A DNA stretch of 64,000 bases from Liolophura sinensis (taxonomy: Eukaryota; Mollusca; Polyplacophora; Chitonida; Chitonidae). This document shows positions 44,301 to 54,850 of this stretch, piece after piece (the first letter of the stretch is position 1; each line of letters opens with the position of its first letter). The notes below the pieces were generated by a model. The model had not been told where the DNA came from. It worked only from the letters and a program-made list of their open reading frames with translations, and ran no database searches. The position numbers and the translations under genes were made by a program. The stretch covers positions 13,381,335 to 13,445,334 of the forward strand of contig NC_088297.1 in assembly GCF_032854445.1 (NCBI RefSeq), written 5' to 3'.

Positions 44301-47300
44301 AAGACTTCACAGTATGCTATTCTTGATAGGCCGGAATCAGCCATAAACAACTGAAACAACGTGTGGCGTGCCAGCAGATTTGGTTTAAAAAACAATCCCT
44401 CTTTTGTTTTATTAAAAATCTCAGTTAAATGTCATGAATTAATCTCCTTTGTTGTCTATTCTGAACATTTTGTTGAGTACATGCCTGCAGCACCAGGTTG
44501 CTGTTTTTAGAGATTAGTGGGTGGTCAAAGATCTTATGCCTGGGGTTGAACCCATACATAGAGCACTGGAAGTTATCGACAGTCAGTTTGGGGATGGAAA
44601 TAAATCACTCAACTTCTGTTCTACTGTAAAATGTGAACGGTAGATCAAAACTCTGATTCTAGGGAGAAAAAGTGAGCAATACATTGGGGCATTTACGGTA
44701 AAGCCAGTAGTTTTGAGTCCCATAACCCAGCCTTGATACAGTACGTTTACAGTGTTGTAATTACATATGACTTGAGTATTTAAACACTTCTTCACTCTTA
44801 CTACTTCGTTTCACCTTTGTGTTTTTCTCATATTACCCATTATTCACCAACAGAAACTTGAAGTTTAGTTTTTTGACATGTTCTTGACATTTTTCCCTCT
44901 ATCTGTTTGAGCAGCAAGGGTGGGTGGGAAACCCCTGGGCCCCAGTGGTGGACGGCAACACAGTGGGTTCGCAATACGCCTTTCTGGTGGACCCTCCAAG
45001 AAAACTGCGCGAACTTGGCCAGTTTCCCAGAATCCGTGTTATAGCAGGAGTGGCGGCAGATGACGGGTCTTGGTTCATTCGTGAGTATACATGCCTGTTG
45101 TTACTGAGTTACCTCAGTGTCAAAATCTCTGTTGTCTTCAAAGCATTTTTGAATGCATAGGTTTAGCCAGGGGGTTGTTTCAGTGTCTTTGAGACACCTT
45201 ATTCGGACAGAATTAACATGGAGGAGATAGGGAAAATAGGAGAAAATTGGAAATGAGACCGCCTGATTTCATATTGTGGCTAAGTCTGTGTATGAATGAG
45301 GAGGATGAAGGTTAGTTTGATTTTAGAGACTACATGGGTTGGATTGGCCAGGTGTTTTACACTGTACTCAAGAATATTTCACTTACACGACGGCGGCCAA
45401 CATTATGGTGGGAGGAAACCCATGACCATCCGCAGGTTGGTGGAAGACCTTCCCACCCAGGTGAGAGACTCCTGGGTCATTACGCTGCGTGCTAGCGCAC
45501 TAATCAACTGAGCCACAGAGGCCCCTGCCCAGTTTTAGGGCTTCACAAAAAGTATGATTTTTGTCAGTCTACACAGAATAATGCCTTAAAAATATGCTTG
45601 AATAAACACCTTGCAAATATGCACAAAGGTTGAAGAATTACAGTACAGTTCCATACAATACAATACAATTACTGTACCATACAATTGGTATAGTGTTTGA
45701 TATAAATTTGTTTAATTTGTCTTCAGCAAACCTTTCGTCTCTGCCTAGCGGAATCACGGAGAGTCAGTTTGAGAACATCCTGATGGAATTCCTGCAAGAT
45801 CGAGGTGTCCAGGATTTGTCTCGCGCACTCAATGCCCTGCGCTTCCAGTACACTTACTGGCCACGCTACGATAATGACACTGCCCGCAGACAGATGACCA
45901 CTGATGTAAGACACATGATCAAGGTTATGAAAACGAAACGTCTAAAACTAGCTCCTAATATACCGTACATGACCTTAAAATTCATCCATGACTAACTTGA
46001 ACATTTTTCCTGATTTTAAGAGTTCTACTGATTTTAGAAAGGTGTCTTGAGGTTTGCTTAGAACATGGGGTGATATTCTACTGAAAAATTGTAAGTTTCA
46101 ACCCAAAAAATAATATTTTGTGACATTTAGTTGCCTCTAAAAATACATTTTTGTCAGCATTAAGTGGCATTAAGTTTCCCATTAAGTGGTTGTACGTTTG
46201 GCCCAGCTTGTTTTAGGTGGGTTATGTTTCCCATTAAGTGGTTGTACGTTTGGCCCAGCTTGTTTTAGGGGGGTTATGTTTCCCATTAAGTGGTTGTACG
46301 TTTGGCCCAGCTTGTTTTAGGTGGGTTATGTTTCCCATTAAGTGGTTGTACGTTTGGCCCAGCTTGTTTTAGGTGGGTTATGTTTCCCATTAAGTGGTTG
46401 TACGTTTGGCCCAGCTTGTTTTAGGGGGGTTATGTTTCCCATTAAGTGGTTGTACGTTTGGCCCAGCTTGTTTTAGGCGGGTTATGTTTCCCATTAAGTG
46501 GTTGTACGTTTGGCTCATCTTGTTTTAGGTGGGTTATGTTTCCCATTAAGTGGTTGTACGTTTGGCCCATCTTGTTTTAGGTGGGTTATGTTTCCCATTA
46601 AGTGGTTGTACGTTTGGCCCAGCTTGTTTTAGGTGGGTTATGTTTCCCATTAAGTGGTTGTATGTTTGGCCCAGCTTGTTTTAGGGGGGTTATGTTTCCC
46701 ATTAAGTGGTTGTATGTTTGGCCCAGCTTGTTTTAGGCGGGTTATGTTTCCCATGAAGTGGTTGTACGTAACATTCGCTGGAGGTACTATATATTAGCTT
46801 TGCCAGTTCATAGTGTCAACCAACCGGCTTCCTTGCATGGAGCAAGAGATGATAAATAACTGGGAATCAAATGGGTGAAATGATGATTTTGGCTGATTAC
46901 TGAAGTTCAAAGTGGTGGTGGACGCTGAAACTGTCATGTTTGAAGGCCAGACGTTCTGATTACTTTCTCAGAAAAACTTTCTTACCTTAAAGTTAAATTT
47001 TCCATTTTTTATTTTAAAATCTTCTTTAGTGCTTATCTCACCTGGATTAAATTCGCCTTGATTTCCAGTAGTTTAGTCACGTGACCAAAGAGTGCGCTGA
47101 TGATAGGCTCAGAGCAGCTATGACATCACTGTAAAACTATCAATAGGGTGCACAAAGGGAACTAAAAGTTTAAGATCTTTTGTGTGTGGTACATCACATG
47201 GAGGAAAGTTTGTCACTGATTGTAACAGGGTGATATCTAAACAGAACACAAACACAAAAGGGAATTTCTCTTTAGTCTAGTTGTTGAAGTGTGGACTATA

Positions 47301-50270
47301 GTCTCAAGGGTTGCTGGTTCAAATGCCCAGTTGGTGAGCCCCGTCATTCCACTCTTTTACACATGGCACTCTGGTTTCCAAGGGCCATCCTGGTTTCCAA
47401 GGGCCACCCTGGTTTCCTAGGGTCACCCTGGTTTCCAAGAGCCCTCTGGTTTCTACAGGGCACTCTGCTTTCCACCAGGTAGTCTGGTTTCCACTAGGCA
47501 ATCTGGTTTCCTAGGGATACTCTGGTTTCTTATGGCCACTTCACAGGCCACCCTGGTTTCTACAGGGCACTCTGCTTTCCACCAGGCACTGTGCTTTCCA
47601 CTAGGCAATCTGTTTTCTTAGGGCCACTCTGATTTTGATAGGGCCCTCTGGTTTCTACCAACCAAATATTTTATTTATTGGATTGGTGTTTTACTCCGTA
47701 CTCAAGAGTATTTCACTTCTGAGCAAATATTGAGTAACACACAAAACCCCAGTGATTCGAATGAAATCATATAGAGGTTTTACCACTCATGAAGACAACA
47801 TATACTCTCTGTCCTCAGCTGATGTCAGATTACATGTTTGGTGCTGGTGTCAATGAAGTACTACAGCTACATGCGGACAAAAACAAAACATTCTATTACG
47901 TCTTTGATTACAAGTCCTACAATGATTACCTGCCACCGTGGAGAGGTAAGTGTTAGCTGAAAAAGGTGTGCTTTACACCTGTATACCAGTTTAAACAGTG
48001 ATTAGTACTACAGTGGCTAATCCTGAAAACTGTTAATTAAAGACTGGATATACAATATTGCATAATGTTTCAAACTTGATTGCAATAATTTTATTCAGGT
48101 GTTTGAAATAAGCTGTTTGTTATTTCTTTACTTCATGAATGGACTGAAAAATTGATGGATTTTTTATTTAAAGTGTTTTGTTTTGTGAAAAGGCTTGTAA
48201 AAAGTCTTAAAAGTATTGGTTTGCTGTAAAATCATTACATCACGTAAACAAAGTGTGTGTCCTTCATCCTTTTATTTATTGTTTTTACTCATCTGCACTT
48301 CAGTATTGGAAAAAACTGCATGTGCCAACTTAAAACACCATCGATACGAAAAAGAAAAAGCGTTAATCATACCACAATTATGGTAGCTCTGTTTGTAAGC
48401 AGATTTGTCTCCCCTTTCGTAGGTGTTGCTCATGGGCAGGAGTTACAGTACCTCTTCGGTTTCCCGTTCTTCAACGAGACGTACATCAAGCTGACAGGGA
48501 TTTATCCCCGACAGAGATATTCCTATGGAGACACTAACTGTAGCGAGTTTATGATGAACATGTTCACTAATTTCACAAATCTTGGGTAAGTAAAAGTCTA
48601 TTGTGATGCTAAAACTTACATTTTTTCATTCCACCAACCTCACCTGCCCTCACTAACCCCCCCCCCCCCCCCTCCTCAAAAAAACTGTGGTTGGTTGGAG
48701 TTGTCAGATATGTTTAGTTCAATCCCAGCATCAGACTGCCAGGTTTTGTTTTTACCAACAGGCTTTGACAGAAATTAAAAGAGAAGTCAATGCTTATAGG
48801 TCATTTAAGGCCACCTTAAATAAAGTTTGTTTTCACAAACAACACTTGATATATAACACACAATGTATAAAGAGCAGCGTTTCGCTTAACGCTTTATCTC
48901 GTCTTTTCTCTGTTCACAGAAATCCCACGCCGCGAATTTATGACCGGTACGAGTTTTACAACACCACATGGATGCAGTACAATCTACGCAACCATTCCAC
49001 CTTCTTGATCAGGAATATGTCCACGTCCTTAAACCATCTCAACTACCGGCAACAGAACTATGCCTTCTGGCTCAAGTACTACCCCAGTCTGGCAGGCCTC
49101 AGCGATAGTATGTATGATGTTAGGAATGAAGTCTCACTTTTGGGGATCTTAATATGGTGACAACAGGTTTCTACACAGTTTCCTCCCACCCTAGTACGTT
49201 GTAAAACATCGATCAAATAAACGATGTCAAGAAGTGACCGGAGATGCCCATGTGGCAGTTTATCCAGTTAAACTTGTGTTGAAGGCCACTGGTCTTCCAT
49301 GAATATCGCATGCATATTTTTATGCCACAGTTGGAAAAGTTTGTGAATAACTTTCCAAAGGTCCTATTGTTTTCACCATGCCCTCGTATACCCGTAAAAC
49401 AGACCGTCATCTTACAAGTGAACCATTTTTAAGTATGTCTCCTTGCACTCATTGAGCCTAAATATTATTATTTCACAAAGCCTTAACACATACGGGCCAC
49501 GAATCATCAGTAGGCTGAATACATTGACCATCATCATTTGTCCCGTTACAGTCACAAAGCCTAAATACATGTTCATGGATTACTCATGATTAGAACTGGC
49601 CTCATAGCCACTCTTCATTATTTGTCTCATTACAGTCACTCATCATTATTATTTGTCTCATTACAGCCACCAAGCCTAAATACATTGACAAGGTATCATT
49701 CTCATTACAGCCACTCATCATTATTTGTCTCATTACAGTCACTCCTCATCATTTTTTGTCTCATTAGTCACCAAGCCTAAATACAAGGTTTCATTCTCAT
49801 TACAGCCATTCATCATTATTTGTTTCATATTCGGCACTCATCATTATTTTTCTCACAACGGTCGCAGAGCCTAAGTATGTAGACTATTAATCACAATTCT
49901 TTTTTTTATGGCCATTGCTCATTAATTGTCTCATCATCATTATTTGTCTCATCAGTCACTGAGCCTAAATATGTGGATCAGTCATCATCATCATTTGTCC
50001 CATTACAATCATTCATCATCATTTTATTTGTCTCATTACAGTCAGTTGTCGTCATAAGTTGTCTCATTACAGTCTCTAACCATCATCATTTCTCTCATTA
50101 CAGTCACAGAGCCAAAGTTTGTGGACCAGTCCTCCTCTACCCAGTTCCACACGGCCACGTGGTCACTAACAGCGGGTGTCGGTCTCCTCCTCATCATCAT
50201 AGCTGTTCTTGTCATCGGGTTTTATTGCCACGGGAAAAGGAACTCTGACCACTTCAGTAGCACCTGCTGA
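32369..50270 (+). CDS. type I membrane carboxylesterase, cholinesterase/neuroligin-like
   Basis: Eleven exons: 32369-32620, 34230-34379, 35203-35364, 42480-42671, 43255-43469, 44915-45080, 45727-45905, 47819-47945, 48423-48585, 48920-49107 and 50104-50270, about 653 residues. Exon 1 starts with a signal peptide (LKILAVLAICQIVRA). Alpha/beta-hydrolase hallmarks follow: FLGVPYA, SEDCLYLNIY, oxyanion loop HGGGY, nucleophile motif GHSTGA (Ser codon 42614-42616), acid in AADDGSWF (Asp at 45062-45064, where cholinesterases have Glu) and His in GVAHGQE (48431-48433). The triad therefore looks intact, unlike neuroligins and gliotactin, which lose the Ser. The last exon encodes one transmembrane span (VGLLLIIIAVLVIGFYC) and a tail of about 15 residues, without the long PDZ-binding tail of neuroligins. 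Exon 3 is one base short of the phase its neighbours require: a 1-nt loss lies between HGGGY and LAERKVVVV. It is either an assembly error or a broken allele. Intron 3 (7.1 kb) is mostly a 69-bp minisatellite. Confidence 0.9.
33655..33745. repeat. 47-bp tandem duplication
   Basis: Two adjacent near-identical copies of a unit containing actagctggcgttaattatg and gcattttg, in esterase intron 1. Confidence 0.7.
35330..35555 (+). repeat. 48-bp exon-edge tandem repeat with three donors (esterase exon 3)
   Basis: The end of exon 3 and its donor (aactacaggctgaatgccttag|gtgagt) recur: intact donors end at 35364, 35460 and 35508, that is 96 (2 x 48) and 48 bp apart, with a degraded copy between the first two and a donor-less one after the last. 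The unit is 16 codons, but reading on from the first donor meets a TGA in the degraded copy, so downstream donors would not give a full protein. Confidence 0.85.
35577..35668 (-). mobile_element. SINE family A, 3' fragment
   Basis: Minus-oriented tail with gcgttttatgctgtactcaa, gaatgtttcactta and cagtggccaaccttattgtg. The rest is absent. Confidence 0.6.
36088..36290. mobile_element. MITE family C, copy
   Basis: Opens with ctgtaatttttcaaactttt and closes with agaaggttgaggaatcag, the inverted ends of this family. It contains the shared words gtgtttattccagcatattc, ccaatccaacca and gtctccaaaatcaaagtaaa. It lies in esterase intron 3. Confidence 0.75.
36290..36425. mobile_element. MITE family C, partial copy in tandem
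   Basis: A second copy lacking its first third abuts the previous one, with ccaatccaaccgatgtagtt, gtctccaaaaatcaagtaaa and a closing gttgaggaatt. The partial tandem arrangement suggests unequal exchange or insertion near an earlier copy. The 69-bp minisatellite starts right after it. Confidence 0.65.
36420..40355. repeat. 69-bp minisatellite, ~57 copies, in esterase intron 3
   Basis: A 3.9-kb array of a 69-bp unit containing taacacctgtctaaagtcaa, tggaactctcaggatcatta and ggata(a/g)tcctattttcctaa. Two main subtypes alternate irregularly: one ends tgatgatca, the other cgtttatca. In the first, gatcattagga and its reverse complement are separated by a short loop, so units can form hairpins; ggataatcc inside is itself a palindrome. 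Copies are mostly more than 95 percent alike by eye, so the array is recent or homogenised. Terminal copies on both sides are more diverged. No coding role is seen. Confidence 0.95.
40861..41116 (+). mobile_element. SINE family A, full length
   Basis: Complete plus copy. The head has the A-box region ggctcggttggttagcg and a B-box-like gagttcatgtcc; the core has cctgcggatgattgtgggtt; the tail ends ttaaaacaccaatgaaataa followed by ataaataaat. Confidence 0.88.
42034..42062 (+). pseudogene. short copy of an esterase exon 4 segment behind an acceptor-like tract
   Basis: The text gcaaccctcatagaatcact occurs 440 bp upstream of exon 4, whose own version reads gcaaccctcacagaatcact. The copy follows a poly-T stretch ending cttag, which looks like a splice acceptor. 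Only about 22 bp match, so this is either a decayed partial duplication or coincidence. Confidence 0.45.
42300..42455 (+). mobile_element. SINE family A tail fragments
   Basis: Two short degraded 3' ends: ttattgagtactgcagcact with caccaatgaaat at about 42325-42362, and tatggcgtaaaacacccaat plus aagtaaataagtaaata at 42417-42455. They directly precede esterase exon 4. Confidence 0.5.
42941..43202 (+). mobile_element. SINE family A, full length with 11-bp TSD
   Basis: The best reference copy. It is flanked by exact direct repeats aactaatttga (42930-42940 and 43203-43213). The head begins ggggcctctgtggctcaatt with A-box ggctcaattggttagcg and B-box-like gagttcaagttc. A conserved core follows (cctgcggatggtcgtgggtt) and the tail ends agcaccaatcaaataaataa. 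It is a Pol III-type tRNA-derived SINE in esterase intron 4, only 42 bp before exon 5. Confidence 0.95.
43538..43755 (+). mobile_element. SINE family A, full length but diverged
   Basis: The head starts gggggcctccgtggcctggt, with a B-box-like gagttcaagaac. The core lacks a block between gtctgg and caacc, and the tail tatggcgtaaaaaacaatga is shortened. Confidence 0.8.
43870..44035 (+). mobile_element. SINE family A, 3' half
   Basis: Runs from gatggcttcctctccagcct through caacctggggatggttgtgg to gaaatattcttgagtatatt. The head is missing. Confidence 0.75.
45346..45525 (-). mobile_element. SINE family A, internally deleted
   Basis: A minus copy with both ends present (ggtgttttacactgtactca to caactgagccacagaggccc) but lacking the segment between the core and the B-box region. 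Confidence 0.8.
45538..45650. mobile_element. MITE family C, partial
   Basis: The distal half only: agggcttcacaaaaagtatg, agtctacacagaataatgcc, gcttgaataaacaccttgca and the terminal ggttgaagaattacagta. It abuts a SINE in esterase intron 6. Confidence 0.7.
46150..46770. repeat. 52-bp tandem array, ~11 copies, in esterase intron 7
   Basis: The unit is tttcccattaagtggttgta, cgtttggcccagcttgtttt, aggtgggttatg, repeated with high identity. It bears no likeness to esterase exon 7. Confidence 0.93.
46845..47145 (-). repeat. dispersed repeat D, copy 2
   Basis: The reverse complement of this segment aligns with 26830-27195: gttttacagtgatgtcatag, gagcctatcatcagcgcact, ggtcacgtgact, agtaatcagaacgtctggcc and the cag-tttca block. 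It keeps the GTCACGTGAC palindrome (47076-47085). It is located in esterase intron 7. Confidence 0.7.
47370..47660. repeat. ~19-bp tandem array (ggtttcc...)
   Basis: About fourteen imperfect units of the type ggtttccaagggccaccct, increasingly diverged toward 47660, in esterase intron 7. Confidence 0.8.
47671..47720 (-). mobile_element. SINE family A, tail fragment
   Basis: Only ttattggattggtgttttac, tccgtactcaagagtattt and cacttct remain of a minus-oriented copy. Confidence 0.6.
49165..49225 (+). mobile_element. SINE family A, tail fragment
   Basis: Remnants cagtttcctcccaccctagt and gtaaaacatcgatcaaataa, just after the esterase exon 10 donor. Confidence 0.5.
49500..50110 (+). repeat. repeated splice-acceptor segments upstream of the last esterase exon
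   Basis: The last exon begins after ttctctcattacag with tcacagagccaaagtttgtg. In the 600 bp upstream, about a dozen degraded copies of this acceptor-plus-exon-start occur, such as tgtctcattacagccaccaa, gcctaaatac and, best preserved, tcatcagtcactgagcctaa with atatgtggatcagtc near 49950-49983. Spacing is irregular (about 30-75 bp). Many keep a usable pyrimidine-rich YAG. Confidence 0.8.
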
Positions 50271-50440
50271 TTACAGTATCATCATCGTTCTTGTCATCAG
50301 GTTTTATTGCCGCGGGAAGAGGAACTTCTACCACTTCAGTAGCACCTGCTGATCACAGTATCATCATCATCATCATCGCTGTTGTCATCAAGTTTTATTG
50401 CCGCAGGAAGAGGAACCTCTTCAGAAGCTCATACTGATCA
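50180..50440 (+). repeat. triplicated 3' end of the last esterase exon
   Basis: The segment encoding the membrane span's end, the short tail and the stop is present three times (periods 82 and 91 bp): gtcatcgggttttattgcca, gtcatcaggttttattgccg and gtcatcaagttttattgccg. Each is followed by cgggaa-like basic codons, acttcagtagcacctgctga (or cttcagaagctcatactga) and a stop. Only the first copy is in the reading frame; the others would lie in the 3' UTR. Confidence 0.85.
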
Positions 50441-50641
50441 TACCACCTGTTACCTTAATTACCTAAGAATTTACACAATGCAAAAGTAGCATTTTTATAG
50501 GCAAATAAAAATTTAGTGGTGAAACTTACCCACTAAAAGTGGATTTTTGGGGCCAAGTAAAGGTCATAAAATATTAATTTTGGTGCTGAAACTGTACACT
50601 GTACCTTACCTTCTAACGAGAACCTGAAAACACTTTAGGCC

Positions 50642-50842
50642 GATTCCTCAACCTTTTTGCATATGAAAGATCAAGATTCCGTGCGTTTTCTGCACATTTT
50701 TACTTCGATTTTGGAGGCATTGGTTGGATTGGCCAGGTTCAGGGCTTCACAAAAAGTATAATAAGTCTACACAGAATAATGCCCTCAGAATATGCTTGAA
50801 TAAACAACATGTAAACATGCAAAAAGGCTAATATCAGTAAAG
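50642..50842. mobile_element. MITE family C, copy
   Basis: Opens with cgattcctcaacctttttgc, contains gcacatttttacttcgattt, ttggttggattggccaggtt and agtctacacagaataatgcc, and closes with a diverged gcaaaaaggctaatatcagt. It lies about 370 bp past the esterase stop. Confidence 0.75.
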
Positions 50843-53283
50843 CCATCAGAATGAGGCAACATGGCTGAGTAACTTGAATTTTTTCTTTTGATCGGAGATG
50901 AATTTTTACGCCAAATGTAGTACTAACAGATCAGGTGGAGATGAGCTGATGTGATTTGTTTATTAATAAGCTTGGCATGCGTGTTGATCGCAACTTTCTG
51001 TATACAGTTACAAGGTATTGAATATTCTGTCTGCATAGCCAATGATACTGACAAATCTATTAAAGCTTTGTCCTTGAGAACCATGGTGAACTGATAATTT
51101 GTTGGTGAGGCTATGAGAAGTATTAAAAAATAATTTGTGCGTATTTAGGTGTTCACATCGGCTGTCTGCATTATGGACAAGCTTGACACATTACACTAGT
51201 CGATTTATGGGGACGTTTGCACAAACAGGTGCATCATGGAAAACTGAAGTTTCAACCACTAAAAAACTTTATTCAGTGCAATTTATCTGTACAATTATTA
51301 TGAAAATGATGTCAAAAATAATTCATTTGTGTACCTAAAGATGCAAGATTCCTAGAACTAGGCAAATTCTTTCTCGGCACACCATGTACTTCTCTCAGAA
51401 TGTTTAAAAATATTCGTTACAAAGGTTGAAGAGTTCAGGTGTTCACTGTCGAACACTTCCTGAAAACTTGAATTGCTGTTATCATAACCCATTAAGCAGT
51501 ATCATGTTGGAGTGGTTTCTACATAGGCCCCTGTCTGTGTAAGTATTTTATCACGTCATAAATAATTAGATTACCATACTTTCTCATTTACCCGGCCCAG
51601 AAAGGTGTAATTGTGCATGTTGTAAAATTCATTCATTTTGCTTGTGTGAGCATACACGTCAATTTGGGTTGCATTGTACAAAAACAAATATATTGTGGAA
51701 CTACCATGACAATTTAGATTTCTGTAAAAAGTACTGAAATGAAAAATTATAGTTTTTTTTGTACATATTTGCCAAAAATGTTCATTCTTGAGCACAATTA
51801 ATGTTGAACATCAATCAAATCCAAAACTTTCAGTCATTCCATAATGAAACTTACAACCATTATTATTATTGTCTTTGTGTACTTCCGTGCGTATGCATTA
51901 CAGCAGGTTAACAAGTGCTTGATTGTGTTTTATCACCTGGTTCTGTGGGTGCTCAGGGAATATTATGTTATTCACCAAGTGATAAAGCGCATCAGACATC
52001 CAGAATTTCTAATTTGAATTGCTTGATCCCACATTTTATTGGTCAGGTCTGGATGCAACACAGCTGGCTTGTCCAATGAAATTCTCAATTGGTATTTTTT
52101 TTTTTTTTTTTGAGTTTGTGTCCCATGAAACTTCGGAAAGTTTCTAGGAAAGTTTCTACCACCAGAAATGTGAAAGTAGTCTGATAACAAGGATCATCAC
52201 CAAAACATTTTGTAAAGTCGAACGATTCCCTGGTTTCCCCTGAACAGCATATGAATGGGTATTATTGACTAGTCCACAGTTAATGTACAGCTTACATTAT
52301 CCTTAGTTAACAAAAAAAAACCCTTTTCTGAAACAGCTTTTAAATCGACTAAAATGCCAAAATTAATAAGTTCTATCGATACTGAAGAATTACAACTTCA
52401 CCAAGAATGAAGCTAAGTCTGTTTTACGTTTGGAGTTCAACGAATGATGTATATATATTTAATTTTTTTTGTTGTATATTTTTTTTTCTGGCCAAATCTG
52501 GTGCAGCTCAATTTTTTGTACATACATAGACTGTATATGTTTGGTTTTTTTTTTTTAATATAACATTTTTAAAGAAAAGAGATGATCTGCAGAAACTGGA
52601 ACAAATTCGTATTAACATACATGTTAAATGTTTCAGCACCAGTGTTGTAGCAAATTTTGTGCTCTCATAAATACTTTGTGTAGATAGTCATAAAAGTTGA
52701 AATTTGTGTGCTGACATGAAAGCCATTTTTTTTTCTTTTGTATATTTTCATTATTACATTTATTTGTAAATACTATATAAACATTGTATGTAAGATTAGG
52801 TGTGAATTTGAGGTTACTTTTATAATAGTTATGTACATGCATTTCAGCATTCACAATCAACTGTGTAAAATGTACACTGTAATCAACTTGCAGAATTCTT
52901 ATTAAAAACTGTTCATCAATTTTCTGTTTTATACAGAAATTGAATGATTCATGGAACATATTCGCCGAAATAGGTCAGACGGCCATGATTATGCTGCCTT
53001 GCTTTCTTCGGCCTTTGTAAATAGTCCAATGATTTAGTGATATGAACGAGTATTAGTATCAGTAAGAAATTATTGATATTGAAAATTTATGTTAACAAAT
53101 ATTAATTTTGCCCCCATATTATAGGTGCATTGTTTTAGTATGTTTGTATGTTAAATGTGACAACACAGCATTCTAGACCAGCGACATCTAATATGTTGCA
53201 GTTAACATTACTGCATATACATGTATGCTAGTGTATCTTTTAACCAAATCCTGCTTAAGCCATTGTGCTAGGGGCCATGGTTG

Positions 53284-53412
53284 TTTATTTGATTGGTGTT
53301 TTAAGCTGTACTCAAGAAAGTTTCACGTATATGATGGCGGCCAGCATTATAGTGGGAGGAAACCGGGCAGAAACCGGGGGAAACCCGCAACCATCCACAG
53401 GTTGCTGGAAAT
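53284..53412 (-). mobile_element. SINE family A, 3' half
   Basis: The minus copy runs tttgattggtgttttaagct to caaccatccacaggttgctg and stops there. Its core is close to consensus. Confidence 0.75.
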
Positions 53413-54367
53413 ACAATAGGGCAGGGTCACCTTAAATGAATGGAAATATGAATTACAGGCAGGAAATGTAGAGAAGTGCTTCAAACGGTATATACATGTA
53501 TTAAGTCTACTTTAAAGCTGTTTTTTCTTGTCAATATTTGATAATCCACCAGCAAAACTGACAGATCAAATCTGTCAGAAAATCCTCATCTTGCTGTAAT
53601 AGAAACCACGTAAAAATTGTCTTTTATGCCAACACACCATGACCTCATATTTACCTCATAATCAGCGTGATGGAAGTTTTAGCTATTTGCGTTTGCTCCT
53701 GATAGGGCATCTGCTGCACATAAAAAAAGTACTTATTTCCATGCAATCATGAACATTATGAAAAATTGGGCGGGCATCTGTTTTTTTTGTATTTTTTTTT
53801 TTTTTTGAGAAACATGAAAACCACATGTCTAAGAATAAGAAATTTCACTAGTGTTAGGTGAAGAAAGTAATTAAGAAAAATCAACCCTTCGCCATCATTA
53901 GATTGTTAAAAAGCTGCACACATTCCACTGCTCGCGTAAGACAAACGTCCGCCTGCTGTCACTTTATTTTACAAACTCCACCAATGAAGAATAAAAATTG
54001 TTTATCAAAGATGGAACTGAAGTGATGGAAAAGCAATTTTTTTTTATGTTAGGCTTTGTTGCAACCCTTAAATTAAATATCATTGCACCAGGGATATCAT
54101 ATCTGCATATATATTAATAACTTCTTGCCAGTTGTTATTTAACATTTTATTTTGTTGGGGTCTGTATGTATATGATAAGAAAAAATTTTTTTTATCTATT
54201 ATTATGTAGATAAAACATATTTCTATATTTGACCGAAAATGTGAGCAGAAATGTTTTTACAATTTCCAATTTCATAATTTCTATGTAAAATTAATCTGTT
54301 GATCAAATTAAATATCACTTCATAAATTCATTGTCATCTTTTGTGTTTATCTCTGCTGAGATAATGC

Positions 54368-54545
54368 TGAGGGCATGCCACCCTGTCACATTATACTGAT
54401 GCCAGGCCAACCAGTCTTGTTTCCTTATTCTTACCTCTCAGTGGTGAAAGAAGCAGAATTGGCAAGAGTTGGATTTGAGCTCGTGACCTGCCAGGTCAGG
54501 AGTGATCAGCTGTGGCCAGAACACCGTTTCAGCCAAATGAGCAAG
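54368..54545 (-). mobile_element. SINE family B, partial
   Basis: Shares with other B copies the core attatactgatgccaggcca and accagtctt, followed by a tRNA-like head on the minus strand containing gagctcaaatcc-type B-box text. It abuts a family A SINE. Confidence 0.5.
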
Positions 54546-54561
54546 CAAATACCACAACTAT

Positions 54562-54850
54562 TATTTAGTTATTTGACTGGTGTTTTACGCTGTACTCAAA
54601 AATATTTCACTTATACGACGGCGACCAGCAGCATGGTGGGAGGAAACCCACGATCATCCGCAGGCTGCTGACAGGCCTTCCCACGTATGGCCTAAGAGGA
54701 AGCCGGTGGAGTCACAGAGAAACCCACAGTCATCCGTAGGTTACCGGCAGCCCTTCCCACATACTACTGGAGAGAAAGACAGGGTATACACATCTTGAAC
54801 TCGCAGTGATTGCATTGGCGGGAGGCTCCTGGGTCAGTGCTGTGGTAGAC
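54562..54850 (-). mobile_element. SINE family A with internal core duplication
   Basis: The minus copy runs gactggtgttttacgctgta through catccgcaggctgctgacag. The core then recurs: gtcacagagaaacccacagt and catccgtaggttaccggcag appear before the head ends in aggctcctgggtc. The doubled core makes it longer than other copies. Confidence 0.75.

Noticed and set aside
50103-50440. Copies 2 and 3 of the esterase tail as additional coding exons
   Set aside because: They follow the in-frame stop of copy 1 and lack clear donor/acceptor pairs that would join them in phase.
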